Part shown: one piece after another, positions 18,130 to 27,571 of the stretch
How the letters are laid out: every line of letters begins with the position of its first letter
Position numbering within the stretch: position 1 is the stretch's first letter
Assembly: GCF_001700435.1 (NCBI RefSeq)
Contig: NZ_LYPC01000016.1
Span: forward strand, 152,961 to 216,960
From: Paenibacillus pectinilyticus
GTDB taxonomy: Bacteria; Bacillota; Bacilli; Paenibacillales; NBRC-103111
Direction of reading: 5' to 3'
DNA: 64,000 bases
Translations under genes and position numbers: made by a program
Notes under the pieces: generated by a model
Databases searched by the model: none
Told to the model about the DNA's origin: nothing
What the model saw: the letters and a program-made list of their open reading frames with translations, nothing else

Positions 18130-19726
18130 AGTCGTGCTCGCTGATGATCATATACCGATCCTAGATTATTTAACCTCAAGCATCCCTTGGGAATCCTTAG
18201 GATTAACCCTTGTGGCCGCTTGTGCCGACGGTGAAGAAGCCCTCGAGGCCTGCGAGCTGCATCGCCCTAACATCCTCCTTACCGACATCGGAATGCCGAT
18301 TATGGATGGCATCGAGCTCTTAGAGAAGGTTCGCGCTAGCAATCCGCAGTTAAAAACGATTATCCTTTCCTGCCACGAAGATTTTCACTATGCGCAGAAA
18401 GCCGTTAAATTGCATGTAAGCGAGTATGTGCTTAAGGAGAGCTTGCAGATCGAGCATCTCATCGAGCTGCTCCAAACGCTCGTCTCGCAGATGAATGAGG
18501 AAAGAACTGCGAAGCAGGACGTCCGCAAGCTGCAGGCAGTCGTGCAGCAAAACAGCTCCGTCATCCGTTCCACCTTCCTGCGAACGTTGCTCGAGCAGCC
18601 TGTACTGAACGCAGCCGAGTGGGCAGAGAAGGCCGCGTCCTTCGGCATCCACCTGAAAGATGGCAGCTGCTATCTGCCTGTTCTCGCTTTACCCGAGCGC
18701 ATCGCCGATGTGGAGTCACGTTTTGGCGGCGCTCATTTGGTGCAGTTTGTGCTGGATAACACCTTAAACGAGTCGATATCTACCGAGGGCTGCGTTAATC
18801 TCTCTCTGGATGAGCGGCACGCGATCCTGCTGTTTCCCTTCCCCAGAACGTTGAAACGAAACATACATGAAGAAATCCGTACCGCGCTCCACCAGGCGCA
18901 GCAGGCTTTCCACCATTACATGCGCATCGATATCTCGCTCTATATCGGGGAGCTCTGTGATGATCTGCCTTCGTTGAAAAAGCAAATCCAAGCGTTGCTG
19001 GATGCCAAGTTATTTCGTTTCTATGCCGGAGAAAAGCGAATCGGACCTGTTGTACCCATGGTGCCCACGGACGACGACCTCTTCGTACATTACTCCGAAG
19101 CTGTTCAAGATTTCCGCACCTGTATCCAGAGCAGCAATGAAGAGGATCTGCAAGCTGCGATGACCAAATGGTTCGGGCTCTTTCGAACCAAACACTATCC
19201 TGTAGATACCGTGCGCAGCTGGATGGTCAATCTGGTGATGGAGCTGGAGCTCAAATATATCGTGATGCAGCATTTTGTCTCGAATTTCAAGGCCGAGCTG
19301 CTGCACCAGACTATTTATGCGATCGTTACACTGGATCATCTGCAAGAGTGGACGCATCAGTTTCTCTTGGATAAAAGAGCAGCCGTACAAGCGCTCAGCC
19401 ATCACACCGTGCGCAAAGAAATCGCCGATGCGAAGCGCTATATCCTGCTTCATCTAGGCGAACGGACCAGTATGGAAGAAATGGCGGGTCGCCTGAACCT
19501 GAACCCCTCCCATTTCAGCCGCCTGTTCAAAAAAGAAACCGGTGAAACCTTCGTCGAGTTCGTCACTCGCTCCAAAATGGAGCGCGCGCGCGAACTTTTA
19601 GACACCTCCGATGCGAGTATTGAACAAATCGCGGAGCAGCTTGGTTTTGAACATACGAGCTATTTTATCAAGCTGTTTCGCGGGTTTACGCAGTTGTCTC
19701 CTTCGGAGTATAGGAGGAGGATGTAG
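18122..19726 (+). CDS. YesN-type response regulator with AraC DNA-binding domain
   Basis: A 534-residue protein starting at TTG 18122, where AGAAGGAG lies 8 nt upstream; the receiver begins at once (YKVVLADDH). Phospho-acceptor Asp is in NILLTDIGMPIMDG. A long middle region of unknown fold follows, then a C-terminal AraC domain (MEEMAGRLNLNPSHFSRLFK, IEQIAEQLGFEHTSYFIKLF). It is the partner of the kinase that ends inside its start. The best candidate to bind the paired AAATTCGTT boxes at 14787-14910. Confidence 0.94.
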   Translation: MYKVVLADDHIPILDYLTSSIPWESLGLTLVAACADGEEALEACELHRPNILLTDIGMPIMDGIELLEKVRASNPQLKTIILSCHEDFHYAQKAVKLHVSEYVLKESLQIEHLIELLQTLVSQMNEERTAKQDVRKLQAVVQQNSSVIRSTFLRTLLEQPVLNAAEWAEKAASFGIHLKDGSCYLPVLALPERIADVESRFGGAHLVQFVLDNTLNESISTEGCVNLSLDERHAILLFPFPRTLKRNIHEEIRTALHQAQQAFHHYMRIDISLYIGELCDDLPSLKKQIQALLDAKLFRFYAGEKRIGPVVPMVPTDDDLFVHYSEAVQDFRTCIQSSNEEDLQAAMTKWFGLFRTKHYPVDTVRSWMVNLVMELELKYIVMQHFVSNFKAELLHQTIYAIVTLDHLQEWTHQFLLDKRAAVQALSHHTVRKEIADAKRYILLHLGERTSMEEMAGRLNLNPSHFSRLFKKETGETFVEFVTRSKMERARELLDTSDASIEQIAEQLGFEHTSYFIKLFRGFTQLSPSEYRRRM

Positions 19727-19807
19727 GGATGATGTAGGGAGATGCTAGGATGCGCCGCCGATAGACTCACCGCCAGTTAGTGCCGCATCCGTTGGGCTTT
19801 GGTAGCA

Positions 19808-19837
19808 AAAAAGACAACCGGGATCGGTTGTCTTTTT
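19808..19837 (+). terminator. Intrinsic terminator after the YesM/YesN operon
   Basis: A 13-bp perfect stem AAAAAGACAACCG / CGGTTGTCTTTTT with loop GGAT. T-rich 3' arm on the plus strand; symmetrical. Confidence 0.92.
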
Positions 19838-20359
19838 GGGTTGTATGCTGCTAGGGTGAAGGCCTTAGAGTCTCAAAGATACGAGTCCAAGTTCACAATT
19901 AAGTTACTTGTGTCGCCAAGTGAGCACCATCGGTGAAAACTTCAGGTCCAATGGTTGTGAACTGAGGCTACTGTCCAAGCAACTTGTGGTGCCCATGTGA
20001 GCCCCTGCTGCCCGTTTGGGAACGTAGATCCCTTATTTCTCGGAATTTACGCAAAAATCCGGAGTAACGGAACGTGAGTACGCTATTTGCTCGCTTTCCC
20101 CTATTTTAGGTTAAAAACAACAAAATAGCGGATCCTCGTTCCCTATCTCGCCAATTCCAGCTTATCTGGTTGAAATAGCGGAACTACGTTCCCTTCCTCC
20201 AGCTGCGGTTCCAGTTCTTCTCCAACTACTGTATTAGCTTCCAGTTCAAGCATCTGATCTTGCGTTTCACTCTTGCTACTGCTAGTACATCAGCTTCCAG
20301 CTCGAACTCCTGATGCTGCTCGTCCCCAACCAGAAGTTTCACACATTGAAACCAAAACC
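19838..20359. other. Non-coding stretch with several degenerate repeat families
   Basis: No convincing gene in ~520 bp. Besides the four-copy inverted repeat at 20018-20193, two other related pairs are visible: CTTGTG...GTGAGC-type units at 19908-19929 and 19983-20005, and AGCTTCCAGTTCAAG-type units starting at 20236 and 20292 (offset 56 bp). The base composition is unlike the neighbouring genes. Confidence 0.6.
20018..20193. repeat. Four copies of a ~21-bp repeat in inverted pairs
   Basis: Consensus GGGAACGTAGNTCCGCTATT. Copies at 20018-20038 (plus), 20069-20088 (plus), 20122-20143 (minus) and 20173-20193 (minus). The arrangement is plus-plus-minus-minus, so two nested hairpins or a cruciform could form. 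Each copy contains a short inner palindrome (GGAACGTAGTTCC in the best copy). Confidence 0.85.
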
Positions 20360-20653
20360 CTAAATCTCAATATCCACGATCAAGCTGTCCACTCGGCCAA
20401 CCTCGCGAATGTAGGCAGCAACCGCTTGATGCTCTGGGTTAGGGCCGTAAGCAGCCAGCGCTGTGCGATCCTCGAATCGTACAGATAATACAACTTGGAA
20501 ACCTTGATTTTTCTCAGAAAAGTTAATGCCCGCTTGAATATCCACGATACCTGTAAGATGAGCGCGAAGCGCTTTAAAGCGGTCAACGACCTCTTGAAGC
20601 TGCTCCTGCGTAGTCGTTTCACCAAATTTAACAAGGACGATATGATCGATCAT
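20360..20653 (-). CDS. Dabb-family (stress-responsive alpha/beta barrel) protein
   Basis: A 97-residue single-domain protein. MIDHIVLVKFGETTT at the start and the HQAVAAYIREVG helix near the end are typical of the Dabb family, small ferredoxin-like dimeric barrels of mostly unknown function. AAGAAGGT precedes ATG 20653. It has its own intergenic space on both sides and no obvious operon. Confidence 0.88.
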   Translation of the reverse strand: MIDHIVLVKFGETTTQEQLQEVVDRFKALRAHLTGIVDIQAGINFSEKNQGFQVVLSVRFEDRTALAAYGPNPEHQAVAAYIREVGRVDSLIVDIEI

Positions 20654-20776
20654 GGGTGTGTACCTTCTTTCTATTTTCGTTAAGGGAATAAATAATCAAC
20701 GTCCCTAATCTTATGACAAAATGGCGATCGAAGCAATTCATAACTTCCGATACCCTCGGGCTAAGCTCGGCTACCG

Positions 20777-21460
20777 TTACTTGCCAGCCAAAGCTGCAAT
20801 TCGATCCGAAGCTAGCACCTTCACTCCTGTTTGACCCGACTTCGCTGAACGAATTAGCCCCGTCGCTATCGTGCTCTCATGAATCGGACGATACGTCCGC
20901 AGACGGCCCACCATAAGCGGGGTAATCGCTCGAGACAATAGGATACCCAGCTTCTCCCCTAGACGACGCTCGTCTCGATCACCTAGGATCAGCGAAGGTC
21001 TAAGCAAGTATACGGCACGCAGCCGCAGCTTCCGCAGCCGATCCTCTACCTCACCTTTGACCTTGTTGTAGAAAAAGGCAGAATTGCGGTCCGCGCCCAT
21101 CGCGGTCACGATCGCGAAAGCATCGGCCTGTCCCTTGCTTGCTAATTCAGCTAGCTGTAAGGGATAATCGAGGTCTACTCTACGAAATTGTTGCTGGGAA
21201 CCAGCCTTTTTGATTGTCGTGCCTAAGGTGCAAAAAACATGTGCATGCGCGATTTCAGATGCCTTGAGTGCATCTCCCAGCTTATTGAAATCGATAACCC
21301 GTTGTTCGACTTTCCCCTGCCCACCCAGATTTTCACCGCTCGTTTTCTTACGAACAAGCGCAATCACGCGATCATAATCTGAATCTGCTGCAAGCTGCTT
21401 GATTAATTCTCTTCCGACAAGACCTGTTCCGCCTGCAACAATTGCTGTTTGTCCCTTCAT
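20777..21460 (-). CDS. NAD(P)-binding Rossmann-fold oxidoreductase
   Basis: A 227-residue protein of the atypical short-chain dehydrogenase group (HTATIP2/YraR-like). The dinucleotide site is AIVAGGTGLVGREL. VFCTLGTTIKKAGS and SAFFYNKVKGEVEDRL are the active-site region; the usual YxxxK is represented by YNKVK. Probably cytoplasmic; substrate unknown. Confidence 0.85.
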   Translation of the reverse strand: MKGQTAIVAGGTGLVGRELIKQLAADSDYDRVIALVRKKTSGENLGGQGKVEQRVIDFNKLGDALKASEIAHAHVFCTLGTTIKKAGSQQQFRRVDLDYPLQLAELASKGQADAFAIVTAMGADRNSAFFYNKVKGEVEDRLRKLRLRAVYLLRPSLILGDRDERRLGEKLGILLSRAITPLMVGRLRTYRPIHESTIATGLIRSAKSGQTGVKVLASDRIAALAGK

Positions 21461-21481
21461 AGCACGCCTCCAGCTCCTATT

Positions 21482-23107
21482 TTACACATGATCCTCATCT
21501 ATCCCTCTGCGATCAATCTCAACACGGTTTCTACCGCCGGATTTCGCCCGATAGAGGGCATGATCCGCGCGAGAAACCATGTCTTCCAGCACCATGGTCC
21601 CATATTCCAGCGTATGTGCATATTCCGCGATCCCCATGCTTGCCGTAATTTTAACAGTAATCTGTTCATTCCTGTAGGGCTCTGCCATTAACAGCTCTCG
21701 CAATTCCGCCGCTAACGCAGCCGTTTCTTGCGCATCTTGGCGCAGAAGCAGCACGATGAACTCCTCCCCGCCATATCGAGCAGCGATCACATCCGGGCCT
21801 TCATACCGTTTCAGAATACCCGCGACATGGTGGAGCACGCCATCACCGACTAAATGACCGTACGTATCATTAATTTTCTTGAAATAATCAATATCCATCA
21901 TCATGACCGAGCACGTATGGCCGGAGGCGATACAATGCTGTAATTGCGCATTTCCTTTCAGCATCATATAACGACGGTTATGCATCTCGGTTAACTGATC
22001 CATCCATGCCGAGTACTCCAACAAGGATATGTTCGATTTCAAGCGATCCGACATCAAATTAAACGTGGTAACTAATTGTTTGAGTTCAGCCGGAGCTGTT
22101 CTAATTTTGTCAGCATTGATTTGATAATCATAATTCCCTTTTTGGATAACCTTGGTGGCTCGCAATAAATACCGTATGGGCCTCTCAATCTTCGAAGCAA
22201 TCATAATCGCAGCGACAATACTGAGTAGAAGCGCTATCAATGAAATAATAATGATAGTTATGCCTAAGGCATTCAGCTTATGAAATACTTCTTTCTGCGT
22301 AATTTCACCAACGACAAGCCAAGCTTTCTCCTGAGACCATTGATACTCTCCATAAACACGCTCGCCCCGGAATCCTGTATATGCGGTTCGAACAGTACTG
22401 TTGGTGATGGCACGATGATAAATTTCTGAAGTAACCTGCTGTGTGATGCCATTCACCCCGGAATGATTAGAGGCAGTTACAATATTCCCTTGCCCATCCA
22501 GGACATAGACTTCACCTGAATCGCCAAAACTTAGCCGTGAGATTAGTTTATTCAACATCTCAAGTGTGACAATCCCCACCACCACACCTTTGAAGTCATT
22601 ATGATCGCCTAGAACAGGTGCGGAGAATGTAATAATCGGTATCCCTGATTCCTTTGTCACAATGACACCAGAGATGAAGCTTTTCTTGTCCTTCCCCCGG
22701 ATGTAATACTGCCGATCCCCTACATACATCTGTTTCTTAGGATCCGTGTCGGATCGAATATAACCGTCGGGCTCCACGAACATAATGGATGCGAATTCCG
22801 AATTCACTTGCGCATAATCTTGAAATTCTCGTTTTAAATCACCAATATGATGAAACTTCGCATTATCGGAAAGCGTAAATCGTTTAATCGCATCCAGTTT
22901 CTCTTGATTCCACCGCTCGATATATAAACTTTGCAAAGCAATCACTTGTTTCAATTGAACGCTGGCTTCATCTAGCCGATTTTTCTTCTCTATAGAATAA
23001 AAAGGAACAATGATAGAGAACGCAAGGATCACGATACTGGCACTGATCCAGAGTTGAAGTCTCATTTTAATGGTATGATTGGAAAAAAGAGAAAGCATGC
23101 GCCCCAT
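21482..23107 (-). CDS. Membrane diguanylate cyclase with Cache sensor
   Basis: A 541-residue protein. TM1 (~15-37), an extracytoplasmic dCache-type sensor (~40-270), TM2 (~275-300), a HAMP-like linker and a GGDEF domain. The active-site loop is ARYGGEEFIVLL, so cyclic di-GMP synthesis is expected; metal Asp is in MMDIDYFKKINDTYGH. ATG 23107 is preferred because AAGGGGGG lies upstream; ATG 23128 and an upstream GTG are alternatives. It stands alone. Confidence 0.93.
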   Translation of the reverse strand: MGRMLSLFSNHTIKMRLQLWISASIVILAFSIIVPFYSIEKKNRLDEASVQLKQVIALQSLYIERWNQEKLDAIKRFTLSDNAKFHHIGDLKREFQDYAQVNSEFASIMFVEPDGYIRSDTDPKKQMYVGDRQYYIRGKDKKSFISGVIVTKESGIPIITFSAPVLGDHNDFKGVVVGIVTLEMLNKLISRLSFGDSGEVYVLDGQGNIVTASNHSGVNGITQQVTSEIYHRAITNSTVRTAYTGFRGERVYGEYQWSQEKAWLVVGEITQKEVFHKLNALGITIIIISLIALLLSIVAAIMIASKIERPIRYLLRATKVIQKGNYDYQINADKIRTAPAELKQLVTTFNLMSDRLKSNISLLEYSAWMDQLTEMHNRRYMMLKGNAQLQHCIASGHTCSVMMMDIDYFKKINDTYGHLVGDGVLHHVAGILKRYEGPDVIAARYGGEEFIVLLLRQDAQETAALAAELRELLMAEPYRNEQITVKITASMGIAEYAHTLEYGTMVLEDMVSRADHALYRAKSGGRNRVEIDRRGIDEDHV

Positions 23108-23286
23108 CAAGGTTTCCCCCCTTTTCATTCGATTTATCACTATTATACCTTATATTCGGACTAAAATAGACAGAATCCGCTTTATTTCGTCATAAGCGTT
23201 TGAATATTCCTATATCTTGATAGGTTTGTAAAGATGGGCTCTTTGGCTTATGCTATTTCCTAAGTAGAAAAGAGGTTATGATCCCG

Positions 23287-25437
23287 ATGAAAATTCTCGT
23301 ACTAACTGAAAAACCAAGTGTCGCCAAGGAAATCGCACGTGTGCTCGGCTGTAATCAGAAGCAAAAACACCATTACGAAGGTGCCAAATATGTCGTCACT
23401 TGGGCGCTTGGCCATCTCGTCACACTCGCTGAGCCCGATGATTATGATCCGAAATATAAGACGTGGAACCTTGAAGACCTACCTATTATTCCGAGCAAAA
23501 TGAAGCTCAAAGTTATGAAAGAAACGTCGCAGCAATACCGTGCGATCGAGCATCTCAGCCGGCGGGGTGACCTTGCAGAACTGGTCATTGCGACGGATGC
23601 GGGGCGCGAAGGCGAACTCGTCGCGCGCTGGATTATGGAGCTGATCCGCTGGAAGAAGCCGTTCAAACGGCTTTGGATCTCGTCGCAGACGGATCAGGCG
23701 ATTCGCGAGGGCTTCGCGCAGCTGAAGCCCGGCACGGACTACAACCGGCTGTATCAGGCAGCCGTCTGCCGTTCCGAGGCCGATTGGCTCATCGGCCTCA
23801 ATGTGACGCGCGCGCTGACCAGCAAGTTCGGCGCGTCCTTGTCCGCTGGGCGTGTGCAGACGCCCACGCTGGCTATGATGATCAACCGTGAGGCGGAAAT
23901 CCGGGATTTCCGGTCCGTCGACTACTGGTTGATCGAAGCCGAGCTCGGGTCCTTTCGCGCCCAATGGCGGGACCCGAAAACCGGCGACTCGCGCATCTTT
24001 GATCGCGAGCGTGCCGATGCCTTAAAAGCCAAGCTGCACGGCCAGAGCGGCCGCATCGTGCAGGTGCAGCAAACCGAGAAGCAGATCCCGCATCCGCTCG
24101 CTTATGATTTGACCGAGCTGCAGCGCGATGCGAATCGCAAATTCGGCTTCTCTGCCAAACAGACATCGAACGTGCTGCAGCGGTTGTATGAGCAGTATAA
24201 GCTCGTGACGTATCCGCGAACAGACTCGCGCTACTTGACCTCCGATATGGTTCCGACCCTGCTCGGACGATTAAAAGGCGCAGCAATCGGCCCTTATGCA
24301 GCGCTGGCTGCACCGTTTATTCGCAAGCCGCTGACCATCACGAAACGGATTGTTGATGACAGCAAAGTAAGCGATCATCATGCGATTATCCCGACAGGAG
24401 AAGCGATCTCACTCGCCACGTTAAGTGCGGATGAACGCCGCCTGTATGACCTTATCCTCCGCAGGTTCCTCGCGTTGTTCAGCGGGCCTTGCCGGTATGA
24501 TGAAACGAAGCTGACGATCGAAATCGCCGGAGAGAAGCTCTATGCTTCTGGCAAAGTTGTGAAACAGGCGGGCTGGAAAGAGGTATACGGTGCGACGGAC
24601 TTCACAGATCCGGACCGAGACGAAGCTGATTCCGAGGATGATTCGTCAGCTCAATTACTGCCAAAAGCTTCGGAGAAAGAAGCCGTAACTGCACGCAACA
24701 TCAGACAAATCGGCCGTCAGACGAAGCCGCCTTCTCGGCATAACGAAGCTTCCTTGCTCTCACAAATGGAAAAATTCGGCCTAGGCACACCTGCAACGCG
24801 CGCCGATATTATCGAGAAGCTCGTGTCCTCCGACACCATCGAGCGTCAAGGCTCTTTGCTGATGCCTACCGGCAAGGGCACTCAGCTTATTGAACTCGCC
24901 TCCGAGGAGCTTCGCTCACCAGAACTAACTGCTCGCTGGGAGCAGGAACTTGAGCGAATTTCCAAAGGGAAAGGCAGCATGGAAGCTTTCCTTAGCGGCA
25001 TTCGCAAGAAAGCAGCGGAGCTGGTTGATGAGGTGAAACGAAGCTCCGCTGCGTATAAACCTCATAATTTAACCGGCAGTAAATGCCCGGATTGCGGTGA
25101 GCTGCTGCAAGAAGTGAAAGGCAAACGCGGCCGTTACCTTGTGTGCTCAAGTCGCGAGTGCTCCTATAAACGGGAAGCCGACGGTCAATTAACGAACCAT
25201 CGGTGTCCGCATTGTCATAAAAAAATGGAACTCCACACGGGTAAAGCCGGCAAGTATTTCCAATGCCGTCCGTGCAATGTCGTAGAGAAAATCGATGGGG
25301 AGTCTACCGGCGGTGGTCGCAAAGCGAATGCCAAAGCCAACCGACAACTGATCGAGAAGTTCTCCGATCAAGCTCAGCTGGGTAACTCACTCGCAGACAA
25401 GCTGCTTGCTGCTTTGCAGCAAAAGAAGGAAGAATAA
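23287..25437 (+). CDS. topB: DNA topoisomerase III
   Basis: A 716-residue type IA topoisomerase that relaxes and decatenates DNA. Toprim: LTEKPSVAKEIA and ATDAGREGELVARW. Catalytic Tyr ~309 is in TYPRTDSRYLTSDM. Two C-terminal zinc ribbons follow (CPDCGELLQEV...CSSREC and CPHCHKKMEL...CRPC). ATG 23287 is preferred over 23278 because AGAGG would otherwise be only 2 nt away. The gene is GC-richer than its flanks in the middle third, which produces long antisense frames that are not genes. Confidence 0.97.
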   Translation: MKILVLTEKPSVAKEIARVLGCNQKQKHHYEGAKYVVTWALGHLVTLAEPDDYDPKYKTWNLEDLPIIPSKMKLKVMKETSQQYRAIEHLSRRGDLAELVIATDAGREGELVARWIMELIRWKKPFKRLWISSQTDQAIREGFAQLKPGTDYNRLYQAAVCRSEADWLIGLNVTRALTSKFGASLSAGRVQTPTLAMMINREAEIRDFRSVDYWLIEAELGSFRAQWRDPKTGDSRIFDRERADALKAKLHGQSGRIVQVQQTEKQIPHPLAYDLTELQRDANRKFGFSAKQTSNVLQRLYEQYKLVTYPRTDSRYLTSDMVPTLLGRLKGAAIGPYAALAAPFIRKPLTITKRIVDDSKVSDHHAIIPTGEAISLATLSADERRLYDLILRRFLALFSGPCRYDETKLTIEIAGEKLYASGKVVKQAGWKEVYGATDFTDPDRDEADSEDDSSAQLLPKASEKEAVTARNIRQIGRQTKPPSRHNEASLLSQMEKFGLGTPATRADIIEKLVSSDTIERQGSLLMPTGKGTQLIELASEELRSPELTARWEQELERISKGKGSMEAFLSGIRKKAAELVDEVKRSSAAYKPHNLTGSKCPDCGELLQEVKGKRGRYLVCSSRECSYKREADGQLTNHRCPHCHKKMELHTGKAGKYFQCRPCNVVEKIDGESTGGGRKANAKANRQLIEKFSDQAQLGNSLADKLLAALQQKKEE

Positions 25438-25442
25438 CTCAT

Positions 25443-25476
25443 AAAGCCCAAGCGACGCTTCATCGCTTGGGCTTTT
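25443..25476 (+). terminator. Intrinsic terminator after topB
   Basis: A 13-bp stem AAAGCCCAAGCGA / TCGCTTGGGCTTT with a 7-nt loop and a short T-run, 6 nt after the topB stop. Confidence 0.92.
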
Positions 25477-25528
25477 GTACACTATAATCAACATTTACAT
25501 GCTCATGTTATTCGCATACTGGTAACAA

Positions 25529-25870
25529 TTAAGTGGTACTTTTCGTTAAAATTCTGCCTTTTACGGCTAACTCGAGTTCTTCCAAGTTCGTAATGCCTAA
25601 ACTAATCAGTGCGTCTCCCGCTTCCATATGAACATTCGCTAGGATATGCATACTGGTGTTGGGAACAAGCGATTTACGAAATTCATGAAAAAGAACCGCG
25701 TTATACGTTTTGAGAACGGTCAAAAACTCAACTGTAGGCGTAACAAAGCCTCTCGTTTCTGACGATCGCCAGAAAAAATCCCTGACATACATAATATCTG
25801 AACCTGTTCGGTTCAGCTTTCGAATCATCGCAAAAAACTCATCAACAAGTGCTTGTCGATCCGCCTTCAT
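25529..25870 (-). CDS. Hypothetical protein
   Basis: A 113-residue soluble protein with no recognised family. ATG 25870 has GGAGGG 7 nt upstream. No signal peptide or TM segment. It shows mixed helix-strand character with conserved-looking stretches (YVRDFFWRSSETRGFVTPTVEF, HILANVHMEAGDALISLGI). It faces topB tail to tail and lies downstream of the lspA-like gene, 93 bp away, perhaps co-transcribed with it. Confidence 0.7.
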   Translation of the reverse strand: MKADRQALVDEFFAMIRKLNRTGSDIMYVRDFFWRSSETRGFVTPTVEFLTVLKTYNAVLFHEFRKSLVPNTSMHILANVHMEAGDALISLGITNLEELELAVKGRILTKSTT

Positions 25871-25962
25871 ATGACATCCCTCCACTTGCATTTGCCTACT
25901 TGAAGGATATCATAAATAGTTCTTTAGATCTAGTATTTAGAGAAAAAGAAGGACTTTCGTCC

Positions 25963-26436
25963 CTAAATTTGTACTTTTCTTCCTTTTCTCTTCCAATTTA
26001 CTCTCTGTGACAGCAGCATGTCCACCACATACAGCACAACACCTAAATTAATGGCCATGTCCGCTAGATTCATAACCCCATTCCCCGAGTGAATGACGAT
26101 GAAATCCGTGACCTTCCCGAAGAGCAGCCGCTCAATTCCGTTCCCAATCGCTCCACCGACAAGCAGCGCTGCTGCAATTTCCTTCATGGTGCCTTGCAGG
26201 CCGCCTTTTCTACGGTACCACCAGATTCCGGCTACAATCAGAACCGCTAGCAAGCCTAATAAAGGAGCCCATCCTTGCAACGAGCTGCCGGCTGCCCCAC
26301 TATTTTGATAATACGTAAATGAAATGAAATCTTTATAAAAGGGCATGGATTCCCCAACCTTGAGCACATTGCGTATCCAATACTTAGACATCTGATCAAC
26401 AGCCGTTATCACAAAAATAATCGAATAAAATAACAT
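25963..26436 (-). CDS. LspA-like lipoprotein signal peptidase with D-to-E change
   Basis: A 157-residue protein with four TM segments, like signal peptidase II (Asp protease that cleaves prolipoproteins). Family boxes are present: VDQMSKYWI, QNSGAAGSS, GGAIGNGIER and MNLADMAI. In the family the motif is GNxxDR; its Asp (Asp102 in B. subtilis) is one half of the catalytic dyad. Here GAG encodes Glu at that place, while the second Asp (NLAD) is intact. The usual NxGAAF is also altered to NSGAAG. It may be a second paralogue with weak or altered activity rather than the main LspA. Confidence 0.85.
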   Translation of the reverse strand: MLFYSIIFVITAVDQMSKYWIRNVLKVGESMPFYKDFISFTYYQNSGAAGSSLQGWAPLLGLLAVLIVAGIWWYRRKGGLQGTMKEIAAALLVGGAIGNGIERLLFGKVTDFIVIHSGNGVMNLADMAINLGVVLYVVDMLLSQRVNWKRKGRKVQI

Positions 26437-26543
26437 CGTTCATCTCTCTCCTATCGTGATTCTGACTTCTCGCTTTACTTTTCTATTTTACTTGAAAATC
26501 GTACCTAACTGCTAATTCTGCGCTCACCGTCTTCGCGCATGCC

Positions 26544-26577
26544 AAAAAGCCACCTCAGTCCATGTCCTGTGGCGGCT
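26544..26577 (-). terminator. Intrinsic terminator after the HAD gene
   Basis: Minus strand AGCCGCCACAG / CTGAGGTGGCT (one G-U pair, one mismatch) followed by TTTTT. It lies ~70 nt past the stop of the HAD phosphatase gene. Confidence 0.7.
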
Positions 26578-26645
26578 CTTCTTCCTTTTTACATAATCAC
26601 AATCCAATGAAATCGACCTCGGCTACATCAGGCTAAACCGTAACC

Positions 26646-27281
26646 TCAACTTAAACTCATTAACGTCCGGTATAATTCTCCTGGTGTATGAACGAGATAG
26701 TCCGGGTGGCCGCTGCTTAACAGCTGTGGAGAATCATACCCCCACGTCACGGCGATGATGGGTACGCCCAATTTTTTGCAAGATTCAATATCCCGCAATT
26801 CATCCCCCACATAAATCATCCGTGTAGGCGATGTTCCCCATTGCTTCATCACTTTGCGAATCGAGTGGTGCTTTCCGAAGATATGCTTCGCCGATATGAT
26901 CTCCTTAAACGCGCTCTCCAGCTTATTTTTCCTCAAAAATAGACGGATGTTTGCCTCTGAATTGGAAGAAAGTATTGAACTCTTCAACCCTTGTGAGGAA
27001 AGCTTCGCAATGATCTCTTTCATGCCAGGTACGATCTGCACCGTTCGGATATTCTCATGATACAGCTGTCGCCCTGCGACCATAAGCTTAGGAATTTGAA
27101 GCACAGGTACGCCTAACCGGTCTACACGTTCAGAGATTGACATGGAGCGCAGCGACATCAGGTCTTGCTCACGAATAGGACGAAACCGATGCTGGACAGC
27201 CATTTCATTGTAAAGCTTAACCAGCAGTGCTCTTGAATCGACGAGTGTCCCATCAAAATCAAACAGAATGTGCTTTACCAT
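26646..27281 (-). CDS. HAD-superfamily phosphatase (phosphoglycolate phosphatase-like)
   Basis: A 211-residue HAD hydrolase. Motif I is FDFDGTLVDS, motif II SILSSNS, motif III K in GKHHSIRK, motif IV GDELRDIESCKKLG. The cap lies between ~15 and 85, as in Gph/PpaX-type enzymes. Its ATG lies inside the last codons of the upstream gene (7-nt overlap) with no clear ribosome site of its own, so translation is coupled. Confidence 0.9.
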   Translation of the reverse strand: MVKHILFDFDGTLVDSRALLVKLYNEMAVQHRFRPIREQDLMSLRSMSISERVDRLGVPVLQIPKLMVAGRQLYHENIRTVQIVPGMKEIIAKLSSQGLKSSILSSNSEANIRLFLRKNKLESAFKEIISAKHIFGKHHSIRKVMKQWGTSPTRMIYVGDELRDIESCKKLGVPIIAVTWGYDSPQLLSSGHPDYLVHTPGELYRTLMSLS

Positions 27282-27571
27282 CTTGGTGTATATACAAATA
27301 AGGCCGGACCCTCGGGCGGCACTTGGCGAATTTGGTTATGAATAAACTCTTGGGCTGGATCTAGGACCACATGCGGATTATTCACCGTCCGTAAATCCTC
27401 CCACACACAGGACACACTTCGCTCGTAGCCCGCCGCACTACCTGCGAACATTTTACAACCTTTGCAAAACTGCTCCTTCTGCTGCGCGTCTAGCTTCACA
27501 ATTTTATTACGAAGACAACAGTAAATTTCATTTACTGCGTTAGCTACATTAACATGAGTAATCAGAGCCAT
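27275..27571 (-). CDS. Hypothetical Cys-containing protein, coupled to the HAD gene
   Basis: A 98-residue protein with Cys pairs CC (18-19) and CKGC (~36-39) plus one later Cys (VSCVWEDL), possibly a metal site. No membrane segment. AAGGAG lies upstream of ATG 27571. Overlap with the HAD gene shows they are one operon. I do not recognise the family. Confidence 0.75.
   Translation of the reverse strand: MALITHVNVANAVNEIYCCLRNKIVKLDAQQKEQFCKGCKMFAGSAAGYERSVSCVWEDLRTVNNPHVVLDPAQEFIHNQIRQVPPEGPALFVYTPRW

Noticed and set aside
23442..24313. Long antisense frames over topB
   Set aside because: They mirror the GC-rich codon pattern of a clear topoisomerase gene and have no ribosome site or family motif.
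26646..27571. Toxin-antitoxin pair (98-residue protein plus HAD)
   Set aside because: The HAD motifs are those of a phosphatase and the small protein has no antitoxin features; overlap alone only shows an operon.
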